A DNA stretch of 64,000 nucleotides from Caldilineaceae bacterium (GTDB taxonomy: Bacteria > Chloroflexota > Anaerolineae > Caldilineales > Caldilineaceae). Numbering within the stretch: the first letter of the stretch is position 1; the number at the start of each line of letters is the position of its first letter. The stretch spans positions 1-64,000 of the forward strand of contig JAJEBF010000019.1 in NCBI GenBank assembly GCA_022824025.1, written 5' to 3'. Position numbers and translations under genes: made by a program. Below the pieces are notes generated by a model. That model made no database searches. It had not been told where the DNA came from and was given only the letters and a program-made list of their open reading frames with translations. Of this stretch, positions 51,605 through 60,113 are shown one piece after another.

Positions 51605-52780
51605 CTAAAGCTTGTACAGGAGGCGGGCGTTCTCCGCCATGAATTTGCGGCGGCGTTCTTTGTCCAGGGGCACGGGGAAGGCGCGATCGGGGGCATCAAA
51701 GTCCCAGTGGGGGTAGTCGGTGGCAAAGAGCAGGCGGTCGTCCAGATCGAGCTGGCCCAGCAGTTGCCGGAACTGCTCCGGCTTGAAGGGCTCCTCCATT
51801 GGTTGCGTGCTGACCCAGAAATGGCGGCGGAAAAGCTGCGAGGGCGGTTCGGTGACATGGGGCACTTCGCTGCCCAGTTTGCGCCAGGCGCTGTCCATCC
51901 GCCAGAGCATCGGCGGGATCCAGGCGAATCCTCCTTCAATCAACACGAATTTGAGCGTGGGAAACTGCTGGAAGACCCCCTCAAATATCAGGCTGATTAC
52001 CTGCGCTTGAAATGTCTGGGGCATGCCGCCGTGATCTTCGATGTAATGGTTCGGATAGCCCGACCCTGTGATCGGCACGCCGGCCGCGCCGCCGAAATGG
52101 ATGGCGATCGGAATGTCATGGCGGCAAGCGGCTTCATACATGGGCCAGTATTTGCGCCTTCCCAGGGGCTCCTTGGTCCGGGCGATCAACAGGGCGTGGA
52201 CGAATCCCGGATGGCTGCCCCACCTGTCGATCTCGGCGGCGGACAGTTCGCCGTCCTCCCAGGGAACGATGATTGAGGCGCGCAGGCGCGGTTCGGGGTC
52301 GAGCCACTCGGCCACCTGCCATTCATTGGTCGCGCGGGCGAAGGCGGCGCCAAAGGCCAGGTTGCGCTGTTCGCCGGCGCCTACTAGCGGGTTGAGGACG
52401 CCGACCTCGATATTCCACTCGTCCAGGAGTTGCTTTTGCATCAGCGGCAGGTTGGAGCCGGGCGGTGTCCCGTCTTCGGGCCAGGCGTCATGGCGGGCCG
52501 CATTGGGCATTGCCCGCGGATAGTGCGAACCGTCAAACCCCCTCTGTCCGTATGTTCGATGGTAGTCCTGCCATCTCTCGTCCAGATAACTGCGCAGTGT
52601 GTCCTGCGTCGGGAAGTAGATATGGATATCGGTATCGATGATGGCCGTGTCCAGCGGGGCCCTGTAGCGGGGCGCCGGTTGAACGGACGATGCGGGACTG
52701 TTTGCGCCATGACCATTTGTCTGGTCTTTCGTTACCGGGCCGCTCTCCACGCTGGCGGTCGAGCCGAATTGGGCAGTCAC
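51605..52780 (-). CDS. Amidohydrolase family 2, paralogue 1
   Basis: About 391 residues from the GTG at 52780, which has AGGAGG six bases upstream. The motif DTDIHIYFP at the barrel's first strand and ATDYPHWDFD near the end give the metal and catalytic residues. The protein is strongly similar to its neighbour at 52862: both share RWGSHPGFVHxxL-, GGAxGxP- and EGGFxWxPxxxWR-like segments. Likely a decarboxylase or hydrolase of a cyclic or aromatic acid. The N-terminal 35 residues are low-complexity and probably flexible. Confidence 0.85.
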   Translation of the reverse strand: MTAQFGSTASVESGPVTKDQTNGHGANSPASSVQPAPRYRAPLDTAIIDTDIHIYFPTQDTLRSYLDERWQDYHRTYGQRGFDGSHYPRAMPNAARHDAWPEDGTPPGSNLPLMQKQLLDEWNIEVGVLNPLVGAGEQRNLAFGAAFARATNEWQVAEWLDPEPRLRASIIVPWEDGELSAAEIDRWGSHPGFVHALLIARTKEPLGRRKYWPMYEAACRHDIPIAIHFGGAAGVPITGSGYPNHYIEDHGGMPQTFQAQVISLIFEGVFQQFPTLKFVLIEGGFAWIPPMLWRMDSAWRKLGSEVPHVTEPPSQLFRRHFWVSTQPMEEPFKPEQFRQLLGQLDLDDRLLFATDYPHWDFDAPDRAFPVPLDKERRRKFMAENARLLYKL

Positions 52781-52861
52781 GGTTGTCCTCCTATTCTGTC
52801 GATCGGTGACAGGAAGCATGGGATTGGGATCGGGTAGCGTCTCGTCGCCGTGAAAAGCATT

Positions 52862-53884
52862 TCACAGCCGGTAAAAAGCGCGCGCGTTGGCGCTGCAGAT
52901 CTTTTTCCTCTGGTCCGCGGTCAACAGCTCCAGGAGGATGTCCTGGTCGTCGTGGCAATGGGGATAGTCGCTGGCGTAAAGGAGCAGGTCTTCGGCGCCG
53001 CACTGGTCCAGTATTTGCGCAAGATGCAGGGGGTTGGGCGGTGCGTCGAGGGGTTGGATGGTGAGGCGTAGATGCGTGCGCATGTATTCGGAGGGAGGGC
53101 GGCGGACATAGGGCGTGTTGTGGCGGAGCCCTTTCCATTCTTTGTCGATCCGCCACATCAGCGACGGCAGCCAGGTGAAGCCCCCTTCGATGAGCGCGAC
53201 CCGTAGAGTGGGAAACCGTTCGAACGCGCCTTCGCAGACCAGGCTGATCACCTGGGATTGAAAGATTTGCGCCATACCTGCGTAATCTTCGATGAAGTAG
53301 GATGGCCAGCCGGTGGGCGTAGGCGGATGGCCGGGCGCGCCGCCATAGTGGATGCCGATGGCGAGGTCTCGCTTTACGGCGGCGGAGTAGATTGGGTCGT
53401 AGCGGCGATTTCCATAGGGCGCTTCGGCGCGTACAGGCAGGATCACCTGCACGAAGCCAGGGTGGTCGCCCCATCTCTCGATTTCCTTTGCCGCGAGCGC
53501 GGGATTGTGGCTTGGCGCGACGATGGATGCCCGCAAACGGGGCTCCTTTTCGAGCCAGTGTTCCACTTGCCACTGGTTTACCGCCGTGGCCAGAGAGGCG
53601 GCCAGATCCTCGTTGCGCACGCTCTGGACGCGATAGGCACAGTTCAGAATGCCGATTTCCACGTCTTGCAATGCACGGTTCTGCACCTCGGCAAGATCCG
53701 GCCTGGCGCTGCTTCCTTCGCGGGCCGAGATGGGAACGGACTCGGGATAGTCGGCCGCGTCAGGACCGTTGAAAGCCGACTCGCGGCAGTAGTCCAGCCA
53801 GTGATCCGGCAGGTAGGGATACAGAGTCTCCAGGTTCGGAATTTCGTTATGGATGTCGCAGTCGATTCGGGTTGGGTCAGGCAT
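52862..53884 (-). CDS. Amidohydrolase family 2, paralogue 2
   Basis: 340 residues. Same fold and motifs as the next gene (DCDIHNEIP, IHYGGAPGHP, YASDYPHCHDDQ). It ends 81 bases before paralogue 1 starts. Such tandem pairs may form a hetero-complex or act on two steps of one pathway, and both are close to the PhyH dioxygenase. Substrate unknown. Confidence 0.85.
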   Translation of the reverse strand: MPDPTRIDCDIHNEIPNLETLYPYLPDHWLDYCRESAFNGPDAADYPESVPISAREGSSARPDLAEVQNRALQDVEIGILNCAYRVQSVRNEDLAASLATAVNQWQVEHWLEKEPRLRASIVAPSHNPALAAKEIERWGDHPGFVQVILPVRAEAPYGNRRYDPIYSAAVKRDLAIGIHYGGAPGHPPTPTGWPSYFIEDYAGMAQIFQSQVISLVCEGAFERFPTLRVALIEGGFTWLPSLMWRIDKEWKGLRHNTPYVRRPPSEYMRTHLRLTIQPLDAPPNPLHLAQILDQCGAEDLLLYASDYPHCHDDQDILLELLTADQRKKICSANARAFYRL

Positions 53885-53978
53885 TGGGCATTCTGGTCAG
53901 GTACGGGTTCAGGAACATATAGCGACTATCGTACTCGAATTGCAGGGCGCGGGCAATCTGTAAAACGCGAATGTCCGC

Positions 53979-54878
53979 TCAGTCAACCGGCAGCCCCCAT
54001 TGGGCACGCGCCTTCTCCATTGGGATCAGATCCTTGATCCCGTGGACGGTATGGCCCGGACCGCCATCCACCCAGCGATGGTCTGCCGGCTCGCTGGCCG
54101 GCTGGTAACGCACATCGCAGCTCAGGCGGAAGCGATTGGTCAGATTTGTAGTCGAAGCGTGCATGGTGTGCATGCCAAAGAGAACAGCGTCTCCCATGAG
54201 GAATTCCCCCGTGAGCCACTCGCCGCCGAACTTCTCGACGATCTCCATGGGGTCTTTCGTGAACCAGCCGTCTATACCGTCGCGGTCCACGTCCATGCGT
54301 CCGTAGGTGTCGCGGATGCGGGAGAAGCTGGGCAGATTGTGGGAACCCCGGCAAATGGCCAAGGTACCGTGATCGACGGAAATGTCTCCGAGTGGAATCC
54401 AGACTGTGTGGAGTTTTGCCGATCCCCGGCCCATGTAGACGAAGTCATAGTGGGCGCCTGTATACTGCTCATTTCCCACGGCCCGCAGCCACTTGTAGTC
54501 GAAGGTGCGCGCGGGCTCGCCAAAGTAGGCGGCAAAAAAGTCGAATAGTTCGGTGGCCTGAATGACGGCAAGGACGTCGTCGTGGTAGGCGATCCGCCGC
54601 ATTTTTGCGCCGCGGCCGCCCTTGGGCATCACCCCTTCGAGGACGGGAGCATCCGGGGTCAGCACATTCTGTTGGTGCATATAGTGAAGAATGGTGGCCC
54701 GGGCCTGCTGTACCTTTTGGCGGTCAATCAGACCGCGCAGCAGAAGATATCCGTCCTCTGCCATCCGTGTCTGCAGTGCCTTCATGTCAGGCAACAGGGG
54801 CTGGCTGTCCTTGAGGGCGCCCAAAGAGTCTCCGGGGTAGGCAACGTCTCGATATCCAAAACGAATTTTCATCATCAT
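53979..54878 (-). CDS. Phytanoyl-CoA dioxygenase (PhyH) family protein
   Basis: 299 residues. Three consecutive ATGs open the frame (54878, 54875, 54872); GAGG next to the first suits the third. The Fe(II) site is GAHYDFVYM (H143, D145) and TMHAST (H240), with the 2-oxoglutarate arginine likely in NRFRLSCD. The family hydroxylates CoA-bound fatty acids or small natural products. It lies between the MFS transporter genes and the amidohydrolase pair, all on one strand. The substrate cannot be predicted. Confidence 0.88.
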   Translation of the reverse strand: MMMKIRFGYRDVAYPGDSLGALKDSQPLLPDMKALQTRMAEDGYLLLRGLIDRQKVQQARATILHYMHQQNVLTPDAPVLEGVMPKGGRGAKMRRIAYHDDVLAVIQATELFDFFAAYFGEPARTFDYKWLRAVGNEQYTGAHYDFVYMGRGSAKLHTVWIPLGDISVDHGTLAICRGSHNLPSFSRIRDTYGRMDVDRDGIDGWFTKDPMEIVEKFGGEWLTGEFLMGDAVLFGMHTMHASTTNLTNRFRLSCDVRYQPASEPADHRWVDGGPGHTVHGIKDLIPMEKARAQWGLPVD

Positions 54879-54943
54879 CCTCTACCGAGTCACTGAAACC
54901 ACTGTCCGCCATGCGCCCGGATTCTGGTGTGGGTTGCCGGCTG

Positions 54944-56395
54944 TCATTGGCGGCTTCTGCGCAGGCGCCGGACCGCGGGCCCCCGCAGCAATCCCCAGAC
55001 ACTCATGGCCAGGGCCAGCGCGACGAATGCCATCGCGGCGAACGCGACATCCCGCAGCCCGCCGGTCTGCGCCGCGGCAGCTGCCTCAGTCACGTCGCCT
55101 GCGAAATCAGACCCGGCGTAGACCAGAACGCGACTGGCCCACAACGCGCCCAGGGCAGCGACACCGGCGGTATTGCCCAGCGTCCGGCCAATCACGTTGA
55201 CGCCGCTTACGACGCCCAACCGTTCCCTGGGAACCGAACCCATCACCGCGCTGTTGTTGGGCGATTGAAAGATGCCCATGCCCAGCCCCAAGGGCAGGAC
55301 CCGCAGAATGTAGCCGAGAACGGAAGTTTCGGCGGTGAGCGTGCTGATAGTGTAGCAGCCGAAGGCAAGCATTACCAATCCTGCGGTGGCGATCAGGCGG
55401 TACCCGAAACGGTCTGAGAAGATGCCCGAAATTGGGGCAGACAGACCGAAGAAAATCATCGTGGTTGTCAACAGCAGTCCCACGACTGTGGGATCCAACA
55501 TGAGAAGATTGCTGAGATAAAAAGGAAGGAGGAGTGTGATGCCGCCGGAAACGATGAAACTGATCAGCCGCATCGACAGATTCAGGCTGAAGAGCGTGTT
55601 GCCAAAAAGAGAGAGGTCGAGGAGCGGCTCCTTTACTCGAAACTCCGTGCGGATGAAGAGCGCGAGGGCGATCAGGGAGAGGGCCAGCAGGCCAAGCATA
55701 GGAGGGGATCGAAAGCCGTTACGCTCGCCGACGGTGAGAAACAGCATCAGCGCCAGAAGAAAGGAGAAGAAGGTCGAGAAACCGGTCCAGTCAAAGCGCT
55801 GCCGGCCTCCGGGGCTGGTGTTCGGCAAGTAGCGCCAGGCCAGAATGAAGCTGACGGCTCCGACGGGTGGGCCGACGAAGAAGATCCAGCGCCACGAAAG
55901 GAATTCGAGGAGAGCGCCCCCCAGGAGGGGGCCGGCGATGCCTCCGATTGAAACCGTGGCGCTGAAGAGACCAAGCGCTTTGCCGCGCTCCGATGCAGGG
56001 AATGATTCGGTCACGATACCCATGCTCAGGGCGGTTGCAAACGCGCCGCCGATTGCCTGAAGGACACGGAAGAACAGGAGCACTTCAATGTTGGGCGCAA
56101 GCCCAGCGAGGACGGATCCGATGGCGAATGCGATGGTGCCGCTGAGAAAGATGGGTTTTTTCCCCACCATATCTCCCAGCCTCCCCACGCCCAGCATAAT
56201 CGCCGTCTGGGTGAGAGAGAAGGAGAGCACGACCCACTGGATGAGCGCGAAGTCGACATCGAATTCGGTTACAAGCGCCGGCAGCACCACCCTGACAGCC
56301 CCGCCGTCAAAAGAGGCAAGAAAGATGCCTGAGCCGAGCGCGGCGAAAATATGCCACTTGCGCTCCACGAAGAATTGCTCAGATGACTTTGTCAT
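54944..56395 (-). CDS. MFS transporter (DHA2-like), paralogue 1
   Basis: 483 residues, about 14 membrane helices. Family motifs: GRLGDMVGKK (motif A) and the motif C region SIGGIAGPLLGG. A block shared by all three paralogues is MGSVPRERLGVVSG. Likely a proton-driven exporter of drugs or metabolites. It is the most downstream of three tandem copies and is closest in sequence to paralogue 2 (same length). Confidence 0.9.
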   Translation of the reverse strand: MTKSSEQFFVERKWHIFAALGSGIFLASFDGGAVRVVLPALVTEFDVDFALIQWVVLSFSLTQTAIMLGVGRLGDMVGKKPIFLSGTIAFAIGSVLAGLAPNIEVLLFFRVLQAIGGAFATALSMGIVTESFPASERGKALGLFSATVSIGGIAGPLLGGALLEFLSWRWIFFVGPPVGAVSFILAWRYLPNTSPGGRQRFDWTGFSTFFSFLLALMLFLTVGERNGFRSPPMLGLLALSLIALALFIRTEFRVKEPLLDLSLFGNTLFSLNLSMRLISFIVSGGITLLLPFYLSNLLMLDPTVVGLLLTTTMIFFGLSAPISGIFSDRFGYRLIATAGLVMLAFGCYTISTLTAETSVLGYILRVLPLGLGMGIFQSPNNSAVMGSVPRERLGVVSGVNVIGRTLGNTAGVAALGALWASRVLVYAGSDFAGDVTEAAAAAQTGGLRDVAFAAMAFVALALAMSVWGLLRGPAVRRLRRSRQ

Positions 56396-56616
56396 GGAGG
56401 GAGGACGATCACACCGGTCTGGATGGATAGCGAAAACAGCCCTGGGACCTGCGGCCTCTGTTCGGACGGTCGGATGGAACGCGCATCCTCTCCAGCGCTT
56501 TTTGTCGCTTTCGCCGGTCGTGCGCTTGCGACAGTAACCTTAAGTCCAATGGAAATCCAGGGCAAGGATTTCGTGTTCTTAAGGACGACCTGAAAGGTTG
56601 CCGGCGCCGGGGTCGA

Positions 56617-58068
56617 TCAGGTTCCGGCCTGGACCCTTCGAAGCGGCGTCCGGGCCTCCAGGATACCCCATGCGCTCAGAATCAGCGCGACAGCGACAAT
56701 CGCGAGGGCGGTATAGGAAACGTCGCGCAGCGCGGCGCTCTGTGCCGCCGCGGCAGCTTCGGTGACGCTCCCAATGAAGTCCGGCCCGGCATGAGCGGCG
56801 ACCCGGCTTGCCCAGAGCGCGCCCAAGGCCGCGATGCCGGATGTGCGGCCAAGTGTGCGGCCGATTACGTTTATGCCGCTCACGACGCCAAGACGTTCGC
56901 GGGGAACGGAGCCCATAACGGCGCTATTGTTTGGCGACTGAAACAGTCCCATGCCCAGACCCAAGGTGGCCACTCGCAAGATATAGCCGAGAGTCGTCGT
57001 TTCGAGGCTGAGCGTGCTTACCGTGTAACAGCCGAAGGCCATGAGAACGAGCCCGGCGCCGGCGATGCGGCGATAGCCAAAGCGGTCGGACAGTGTGCCT
57101 GCGAACGGGGAGGCAACCCCAAAGGAGATCCAGGATGTCGTCAAGAGGAGGCCCACGGTCACGGGCCCCAATTGGAGCAGGTTCGTCAGATAGAAGGGAA
57201 GCAGAAGGTAGACACCCCCGATCACGATGAAGCTGACGAAGCGCATCGAGAGGTTGAGGCTGAACTGCGCGTTCCCAAATATCGACAGATCGAGGAGGGG
57301 ATCCTTCACGCGTCGTTCCGTGTTGATGAAAAGCGCCAATGCGAGCAGCGAGACGGCGAAAAGTCCCAACATGGCTGGGGAGCGGTATCCGAAACGGGGA
57401 CCGAACGTCAGAAAGAGTATGAAAGCCAGCAGAAAGGCAGCCAGGAGAAGCGAACCGGTCCAGTCGAAGCGTTGTCTGCCGCCGGGGTTGGCGCTGGGCA
57501 TGTAACGCCAGGCCAGGAAGAAACTGACACAACTAAAGGGAAAGCCGACAAAGAAGATCCACCGCCAGGAGAGGAACTCCAGCAGCAATCCCCCCAGAAA
57601 AGGGCCGGCGACGCCGCCCAAGGAGACGGCCAAGCTGAACAGGCCCAGAGCTTTGCCTCGTTCCGAAGCAGGGAAGATCTCGGTCACAATTCCCATACTG
57701 AGGGCGGTGGCAAACGCTCCGCCAATCGCCTGGATTACGCGGAATAGCAGGAGAAGCTCGATATTTGGCGCCAGGCCAGAGAGGACGGATCCGAACAGGA
57801 ATGCAACTGTACCCCCAAGGAAAACGGGCCTCTTGCCAATCATATCGCCCAGTCGTCCTACGCTAAGGATAATCGCGGTTTTGGTCAACGTAAAGGCAAG
57901 GACGACCCACTGGACAAGCGTGAAGTCGACCTGAAGGTCGCGAACCAGGGCGGGGAGAATGACGACGACGATGCTGGCCTCTTTCGAGTCCAGAAAGATG
58001 CCGCTGCATATGGCGGCGAAGATGAGCCATCTTTGCCTGGCGGTCAGGGTGTCAGGGAGATTCGTCAT
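56617..58068 (-). CDS. MFS transporter (DHA2-like), paralogue 2
   Basis: 483 residues with the same motif A (GRLGDMIGKR), motif C and MGSVPRERLG block. Its first helix contains FLDSKEASIVVVILP, where acidic and basic residues lie inside the helix as in proton-coupled exporters. The 221-base spacer after it holds nothing recognised. Upstream lies the decayed UnbV remnant at 58230-58405. Very similar to paralogue 1 along its length, so a recent local duplication. Confidence 0.9.
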   Translation of the reverse strand: MTNLPDTLTARQRWLIFAAICSGIFLDSKEASIVVVILPALVRDLQVDFTLVQWVVLAFTLTKTAIILSVGRLGDMIGKRPVFLGGTVAFLFGSVLSGLAPNIELLLLFRVIQAIGGAFATALSMGIVTEIFPASERGKALGLFSLAVSLGGVAGPFLGGLLLEFLSWRWIFFVGFPFSCVSFFLAWRYMPSANPGGRQRFDWTGSLLLAAFLLAFILFLTFGPRFGYRSPAMLGLFAVSLLALALFINTERRVKDPLLDLSIFGNAQFSLNLSMRFVSFIVIGGVYLLLPFYLTNLLQLGPVTVGLLLTTSWISFGVASPFAGTLSDRFGYRRIAGAGLVLMAFGCYTVSTLSLETTTLGYILRVATLGLGMGLFQSPNNSAVMGSVPRERLGVVSGINVIGRTLGRTSGIAALGALWASRVAAHAGPDFIGSVTEAAAAAQSAALRDVSYTALAIVAVALILSAWGILEARTPLRRVQAGT

Positions 58069-58592
58069 GGGTCAGGATGGATTGGCGCCCCTCGAAACCA
58101 GTGAAATGTAAAGAGTTTAAGTGCGCTATGAAGCTATAGAGTAACCGTCAAGCTATGGTCGACAAACTGTAAGACTCTACAAGCCTGGTCTCAATGCCAG
58201 GAACAGAACAATTCTGCCGTCGGAGTTCGGGTATCTGGATTGCAAGGCCTCCGGAAAGGCTGAACTGTGGCCGGGCCTTTCGTGCTTGTCGCTAGCTGCC
58301 GGCGGCCCGTTCGCCGCGGGAGAATACGCCGGCGCTGGCGCGGAGAATCAGTTGGGCGCCCAGCTGGTGTGTATTTGCCGGAAGGGGAATTGCGGAGGCT
58401 GGCCGGCGAGGGCCAGACCCCTTCGGCCTGCGAGCCGTTACCAGAGCCTGTGAACGCGGAATCTCTGTCGGGACATCCGGGCCGGCCCGCAGTCCTCGCC
58501 GGCAATGCGCATCCTTTGGCGTCAAGAGATAGCCCGGCCCGGTCATGTCGGTCGAGATCCGCCGCAGGGGCGTTCGCCGTCACAGTGACCGG
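58069..58592. other. Spacer between two MFS paralogues
   Basis: 524 bases; no intact gene. It contains a decayed fragment of an UnbV domain (see 58230-58405). Open frames crossing it are short and of composition-driven type. Confidence 0.5.
58230..58405 (-). pseudogene. Relic of an ASPIC/UnbV domain gene
   Basis: Translated on the minus strand, the segment NTHQLGAQLILRASAGVFSR followed by GERAAGS and then a stop matches the ASPIC/UnbV domain of the intact neighbour at 60114 (NTRALGAELLLHTSNGILRR then TVQAAGG). The DNA also aligns around the shared AAATACAC and TGGGCGCC words, and further on where CTTTCC matches the FGFPE region, but the frame is broken and a stop falls early. The upstream FG-GAP part is not visible. 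Inferred remnant of a duplicated FG-GAP/UnbV gene. Confidence 0.6.
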
Positions 58593-60032
58593 CTACGAAG
58601 GCTGTTGCGCCGGCCGGGCGGCTGATCTGGAAGACAGAGATTCCCAGGCAATCAGCGCGAGGGTGACGCCGACCAGGGCCAAGGCCGCGAAGGCGACACT
58701 CTGGAGCCCCGCTATCTGGGCCGAAGCGGCAGCATCCGTTACAACGCCGCTGAAATCGGACCCGGCATTGGCTCGCACGCGGCTGGCCCACAGCGCGCCA
58801 AGCGCGGCGACTCCGGCGGTGCGCCCCAAAAAACGACTAATCGTGTTGGTGCCGCTGGCAATGCCTAGCCGGTCGCGAGGCACGGAGCCCATGACCGCGC
58901 TGTCTGTGGGCGAGTGCGCGATCCCAAAGCCCAGAGCAATTGGCGCGACCCGCAGAATGAAATCCGCAGCGGAGCTGGCGGCGCTGAGTGTGCTGACCGT
59001 GAAGCAACCGAGGCCGAGAATAAACAGGCCAATGCTGGCGATCAGACGAAACCCGAACCGATCAGTAAGGGCGCCGGAAACCAACACGGCCATGCCGAAA
59101 ATGACCCAGAAAACGGTCAGGAGGATGCCGGCCAGCACAGGGTCGATCAGCAGGATATCCACCAGATAGAAGGGAAACAGAAACCACAGACCGCCTATCG
59201 CGACATTCGTGAGGATACGAATTGACAAACATACACTGAACTGCGAGTTCCGGAAAAGGGACAGATCAAGAAGCGGAGCCCGGACCCGCGCCTCGTTTCG
59301 GACAAACTGCCATATCGCGAATACTGAGACGGCGAGCAGCCCCAGCATGAAAGGAGAAATGAATCCAAGGCCACTGCCAAACGTCAGGTACAGCATGAGT
59401 GTCAAGAGCCCCGAAAACAGCAGGAAGGAACCGCTCCAGTCGAAACTCTGCCGGCCGGCTGGGCGGGATTGAGGCAGATAGCGCCACGCCAGTATCAGGC
59501 TGATCAGGCTCAGAGGTTGACCGACGAAGAAGATCCAGCGCCACGACAGGGCGCCCAAAACGAAACCGCTGATCATCGGCCCGAGAATGCTGCCCGCCGC
59601 AAAGATTGCGCCGAATGCGCCCAAGGCTTTGCCGCGCTCAGAAGGGGAGAAGGTCTCGATCACGATTCCATAGTTCAAGGCGATGGCAAATGCAGCGCCC
59701 ACGGCCTGCAGGACGCGAAAGAAGAGCATCAGTTCAATGGTTGGCGCCAAACCGGGAAGAATCGAAGTGACCATAAAGGCGATCGTGCCGCCGAGGAAGA
59801 CCTGCCGCTTTCCGAACATATCGCCCAGTCGTCCCACAATTGGCATAATCGATGTCTGGGCGAGTGTATATGACAGGAGCACCCATTGACCAGCGGCGAA
59901 GCTTATTTTGAATTCCCTGACGATGTCGGGCAGAACGACCGCCGCTGAACTGAAAATGAGCGAGGCCATCAAAACAACGCCGGCCAGTGCAGCCAGAATC
60001 TTCCATTTATGCTCGTTTGAAGTTGTATCCAA
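58593..60032 (-). CDS. MFS transporter (DHA2-like), paralogue 3
   Basis: 479 residues, probably starting at TTG. Motifs GRLGDMFGKR, SILGPMISG and MGSVPRDRLGIASG agree with its two neighbours but the overall sequence is more distant; first helix lacks the charged residues of paralogue 2. It begins 81 bases after the FG-GAP/UnbV gene ends, on the same strand. Probably exports a small molecule; nothing narrows it down. Confidence 0.88.
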   Translation of the reverse strand: MDTTSNEHKWKILAALAGVVLMASLIFSSAAVVLPDIVREFKISFAAGQWVLLSYTLAQTSIMPIVGRLGDMFGKRQVFLGGTIAFMVTSILPGLAPTIELMLFFRVLQAVGAAFAIALNYGIVIETFSPSERGKALGAFGAIFAAGSILGPMISGFVLGALSWRWIFFVGQPLSLISLILAWRYLPQSRPAGRQSFDWSGSFLLFSGLLTLMLYLTFGSGLGFISPFMLGLLAVSVFAIWQFVRNEARVRAPLLDLSLFRNSQFSVCLSIRILTNVAIGGLWFLFPFYLVDILLIDPVLAGILLTVFWVIFGMAVLVSGALTDRFGFRLIASIGLFILGLGCFTVSTLSAASSAADFILRVAPIALGFGIAHSPTDSAVMGSVPRDRLGIASGTNTISRFLGRTAGVAALGALWASRVRANAGSDFSGVVTDAAASAQIAGLQSVAFAALALVGVTLALIAWESLSSRSAARPAQQPS

Positions 60033-60113
60033 GGATGGCGTCCCTGATGGGTGAAAGAGGTGGTGGTAGGTGGCCGTTCAAGCCTGACCCTGACCGGCGG
60101 CCCTCGGAGAGGT

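Noticed and set aside
58191..58583. A 130-residue minus-strand frame in the MFS spacer
   Set aside because: Arg/Pro-rich and out of frame with the UnbV similarity; the UnbV-like peptide lies in a different, shorter frame.
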